Shown here: positions 61,667 to 64,000 of the stretch, piece after piece | Position numbering within the stretch: position 1 is the stretch's first letter | Layout: each line of letters opens with the position of its first letter | Assembly (NCBI GenBank): GCA_030737875.1 | Contig: CM060918.1 | Span: forward strand, 770,034,552-770,098,551 | DNA: 64,000 nt | Source of the DNA: Allium sativum | Taxonomy: Eukaryota; Streptophyta; Magnoliopsida; Asparagales; Amaryllidaceae | Direction of reading: 5' to 3' | Program-made: the position numbers and the translations under genes | Notes under the pieces: model-generated | The model's database searches: none | Told to the model about the DNA's origin: nothing | Seen by the model: only the letters and a program-made list of their open reading frames with translations

Positions 61667-62660
61667 GGAACGAAGCTGAAAGTTGTTTTACAAACCAACT
61701 CAACTTTCATTATTTTCATTATGGCTTAAGTTCTTCAACTTTTTAGTTTCTAAGAACTTTTCAAATTCTTCAAAAATTTGGCTAACACCCTAAATTTTTG
61801 AAAAATTTCCCATAACCTCCCCTGCATGGGAGCACCGGGAAAATCCCGAAATTTTCATACATGCCTCTCCAATCCAAAAAGAAAAAGAAACAGCCAAGCG
61901 GCTAGCCAACCGGCTTATAAAATCATCAAAAACCCCAAGAAATACAATAAACATGTACCTATTTGTCGGGCAAACAATTTTATTACTCTTCTCTAGCCTC
62001 CTTGCTATGACCTATTCACACATATATATATGTACATGTGTGCAAATGTGATAAATTTTCAATACAGTTCAATATTTGACCCAATTTGGCCAAATTTACC
62101 GTTCATTCACATAATGGTTTAAATGAATAATCACATAACACAATCAACAATCAGCAATTAATTAGTTGATTATCTTTTCAAATTCATAATTTTGATATAT
62201 AGCCAAAAATTACATTTTTGATGCCAAATCACAACAATAGACCCTATCTAATTTTGGTTCTCACACCAATCAATTGGAAATATATAGAAATACCACTTTC
62301 GAAACTCGAAAGTAAATACTGGCAATGGTGCACCATCACTAGAATTATCCCCGGGCGACTAGAGTGTGATTCTATATCTATCCATTATATTAAAACTTCA
62401 AATACACGTGGATCAGACGTATATGCAAAATCTTTATATATTGGATTGTCCAAATTCAATACAAATAAATATTCAAATACGTTGAATAAGGTTTAAATTT
62501 TCAAAACAATATTTGTTTTCAATTTTATTTTAAAAACATTACTCTTCACACTCGTTCGAAGATACTACTGATCTCATCTCTAACGAGTCATTCCCATTGG
62601 ATATTACTAATCCAATCTCTGACGAATTCCTTCGTATGGTTCTAATGTGTCTTGTTCTCC

Positions 62661-62689
62661 GAGCTTTGTAAACCAAAGCTCTGATACCA
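62661..62689 (-). promoter_or_regulatory. Primer-binding site and hairpin of G
   Basis: The primer-binding site lies at 62678-62689, three bases from the LTR. In element sense GAGCTTTG, loop GTTTA and CAAAGCTC form a perfect 8-bp stem that includes the end of the site. Confidence 0.85.
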
Positions 62690-62692
62690 AAA

Positions 62693-64000
62693 TGAAACGT
62701 CCTGAACTTCCCCGTGAAGGAAAGCACGTATCAAATTGAAGACAAGATGAACCAGAACACAAACAGAAGAACATTTCATTGTTAATTACAACAATTTCAT
62801 CAGATTACAAGAATATACAGAGTATAAACAAATAATATACATCAGAAAAATATCAGAGATTTACAATGCAGCGGAAAATAATACAAAACACAACTGAAAG
62901 TAATACACGGATACAGAGCTTTCCGAGTATCGTTCCAGCTGTAAACCAGGATCCTGTGAATATAAATCTGCAAAACCAAAACTAGTAGCTGCCCGCGTGG
63001 AAAATAGGGGCACCTAGAGTTTAGGTTAAAACAATAAACTCCAGGTCAGTCATGTGACTGGTGTGAGAACTAAAACAGTTATTAATCTTTATTTTAAAGT
63101 TAGGTAAATCCAGGGACCACACCGTATAACACGGAACGGGTTTCCTCCCAAGAATACCAGTGCATAAAACAACAGCGCAATGCTAAATAAAGAACAATGA
63201 AGCTATTATAAGCCCTAGATCCCATCACACAATGCAACACAAGCCGGAGGATAGGTTTTACCTTATAATAGCCAAAGAATGCTTGATATGCTCAATTTCA
63301 TCGTTTATTATTACTATAAGTGTATAGTGTCAAAACAATTTCAATCATAAGTATCAATCATAAATGGCATAAGTGCCCCATACCACTATGTCGCCACGTA
63401 TAGGTTTACAATTAAAACCGCAAAATGTCGTATTGGAAGTTGGATTTACATCTGTGAACCGAGGCAAGGGATCGTCCTCACCGCTTCAAGACAATCTAGC
63501 CCATGTCTCAAGTCAGAGCTTGAGTGAACTTTGGATCGTCAGAGCCGGTCCACTCGATGTGGATTAAAATGTCTGAACACTGCGTTTCCCCACCCTATGG
63601 GGTGTAAGCCGGTCATATCCGACCAGGCCAACGGCTCCGAAGAGACCGAACTAACCTAGGCGCATCGTTATCCATCATCCACATAACTAAAATGCCCGGG
63701 CGTGTAAAACCCAAAACACCACTCTTAGCTAGAAAGAAACGCATGCCCTCCCTGATGTCCTCTCCCGTTTCTGGTTCACACCGGGGTGTGAGGCTCGCGA
63801 ATTAAAGCTACACAAAGCTACGCTGTATTAAAGCCGTGCTTTGATCATCAACCACAAGACTCTACTTTTCAACAGAAGCCTTGATCATTTGCATCTCCGC
63901 ATGCCACACAGGCAATTCACACTATGCAACCGATGTATATCAATCACACAGAATGAAATCTGATGTCAGACACACATCCATTTACAAGTCCGTTCTGGGT
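62693..64000 (-). mobile_element. Element G, 5' LTR (partial)
   Basis: Starts TGAAACGTCC on the plus strand and aligns with 59388-60700 of the other LTR up to the window end. About 0.9 kb should lie beyond. Confidence 0.9.

Larger units (their letters stand above)
61633..62692 (-). mobile_element. Element G, internal domain (non-coding)
   Basis: These 1.06 kb have no gag or pol similarity. In element sense the domain begins after the primer-binding site (62678-62689) and ends at the purine tract. It shares short blocks with the E1 and E2 internal domains, including the region around 61770-61850. ORF 62218-62496 has no recognisable domain. Confidence 0.85.
59388..64000 (-). mobile_element. 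Element G: LARD-like element, minus strand, cut by window end
   Basis: The left LTR (59388-61632, 2,245 bp) is the 3' LTR; the internal domain is 61633-62692; the right LTR starts at 62693 and runs out of the window. Termini in element sense are TGTAACAACCC...CGTTTCA. The LTRs belong to the F/D family but lack about 2.2 kb of its middle, including the GC-rich patch. The two visible LTRs are very alike, with scattered changes. No coding sequence is present. The target site is GATTG; its second copy is outside the window. Confidence 0.9.

Overview
This window is plant nuclear DNA made entirely of nested LTR retrotransposons; I see no host gene, tRNA, rRNA or CRISPR array. A plant host is indicated by chromodomain-bearing Ty3/gypsy elements of Tekay/Del type, primer-binding sites matching plant initiator-Met tRNA (TGGTATCAGAGC), 5-bp target-site duplications (TSDs) and AT-rich, heterochromatin-like composition. 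I cannot name the species.

Layout, outermost first. E2 (+) is a very-long-LTR element without coding capacity: 5' LTR 7498-10831 (left part outside the window), internal domain 10832-12098, 3' LTR 12099-15487 continuing at 58930-59387. E1 (+; 1-7497, entering from the left) sits in the E2 5' LTR. F (+; 15488-58929, TSD TTAAC), a solo LTR, sits in the E2 3' LTR. G (-; from 59388 past the window end) sits further along the same E2 3' LTR. Two chromoviruses interrupt F: C (-; 18589-46054, TSD ACGGA) and A (+; 46408-57926, TSD TTACG). The C 3' LTR is interrupted by D (-; 20412-36958, TSD CTTGC), a solo LTR related to F, and D is interrupted by chromovirus B (+; 23064-34589, TSD TTTTC). The deepest chain is therefore E2 > F > C > D > B, and every junction visible in the window can be read to the base.

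The elements form two groups. A, B and C carry gag, protease, reverse transcriptase, RNase H, integrase and chromodomain sequence between 2.9-3.6 kb LTRs. All three are defective: A has one long ORF with replaced catalytic residues, a stop and a frameshift; C has one frame with about ten nonsense codons; B has large deletions and a filler segment. E1, E2 and G have only 1.1-1.3 kb non-coding internal domains between LTRs of 2.2 to about 6 kb, and D and F are solo LTRs of this second group (LARD-like). The non-coding elements share the primer-binding site, the hairpin before the polypurine tract and the LTR termini with the chromoviruses, so they could have used chromovirus proteins in trans.

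The most interesting signals are structural: a tandem pair of long stem-loops in the LTRs of A, B and C whose stems differ in sequence but stay complementary; a 12-bp-spaced array of GTCGAC palindromes upstream of the TATA box in the same LTRs; a 1.7 kb array of small hairpins with compensatory stem changes in the E1 LTR; and a hairpin involving the primer-binding site in the non-coding elements. All comparisons were by eye; no alignment, folding or database search was run.
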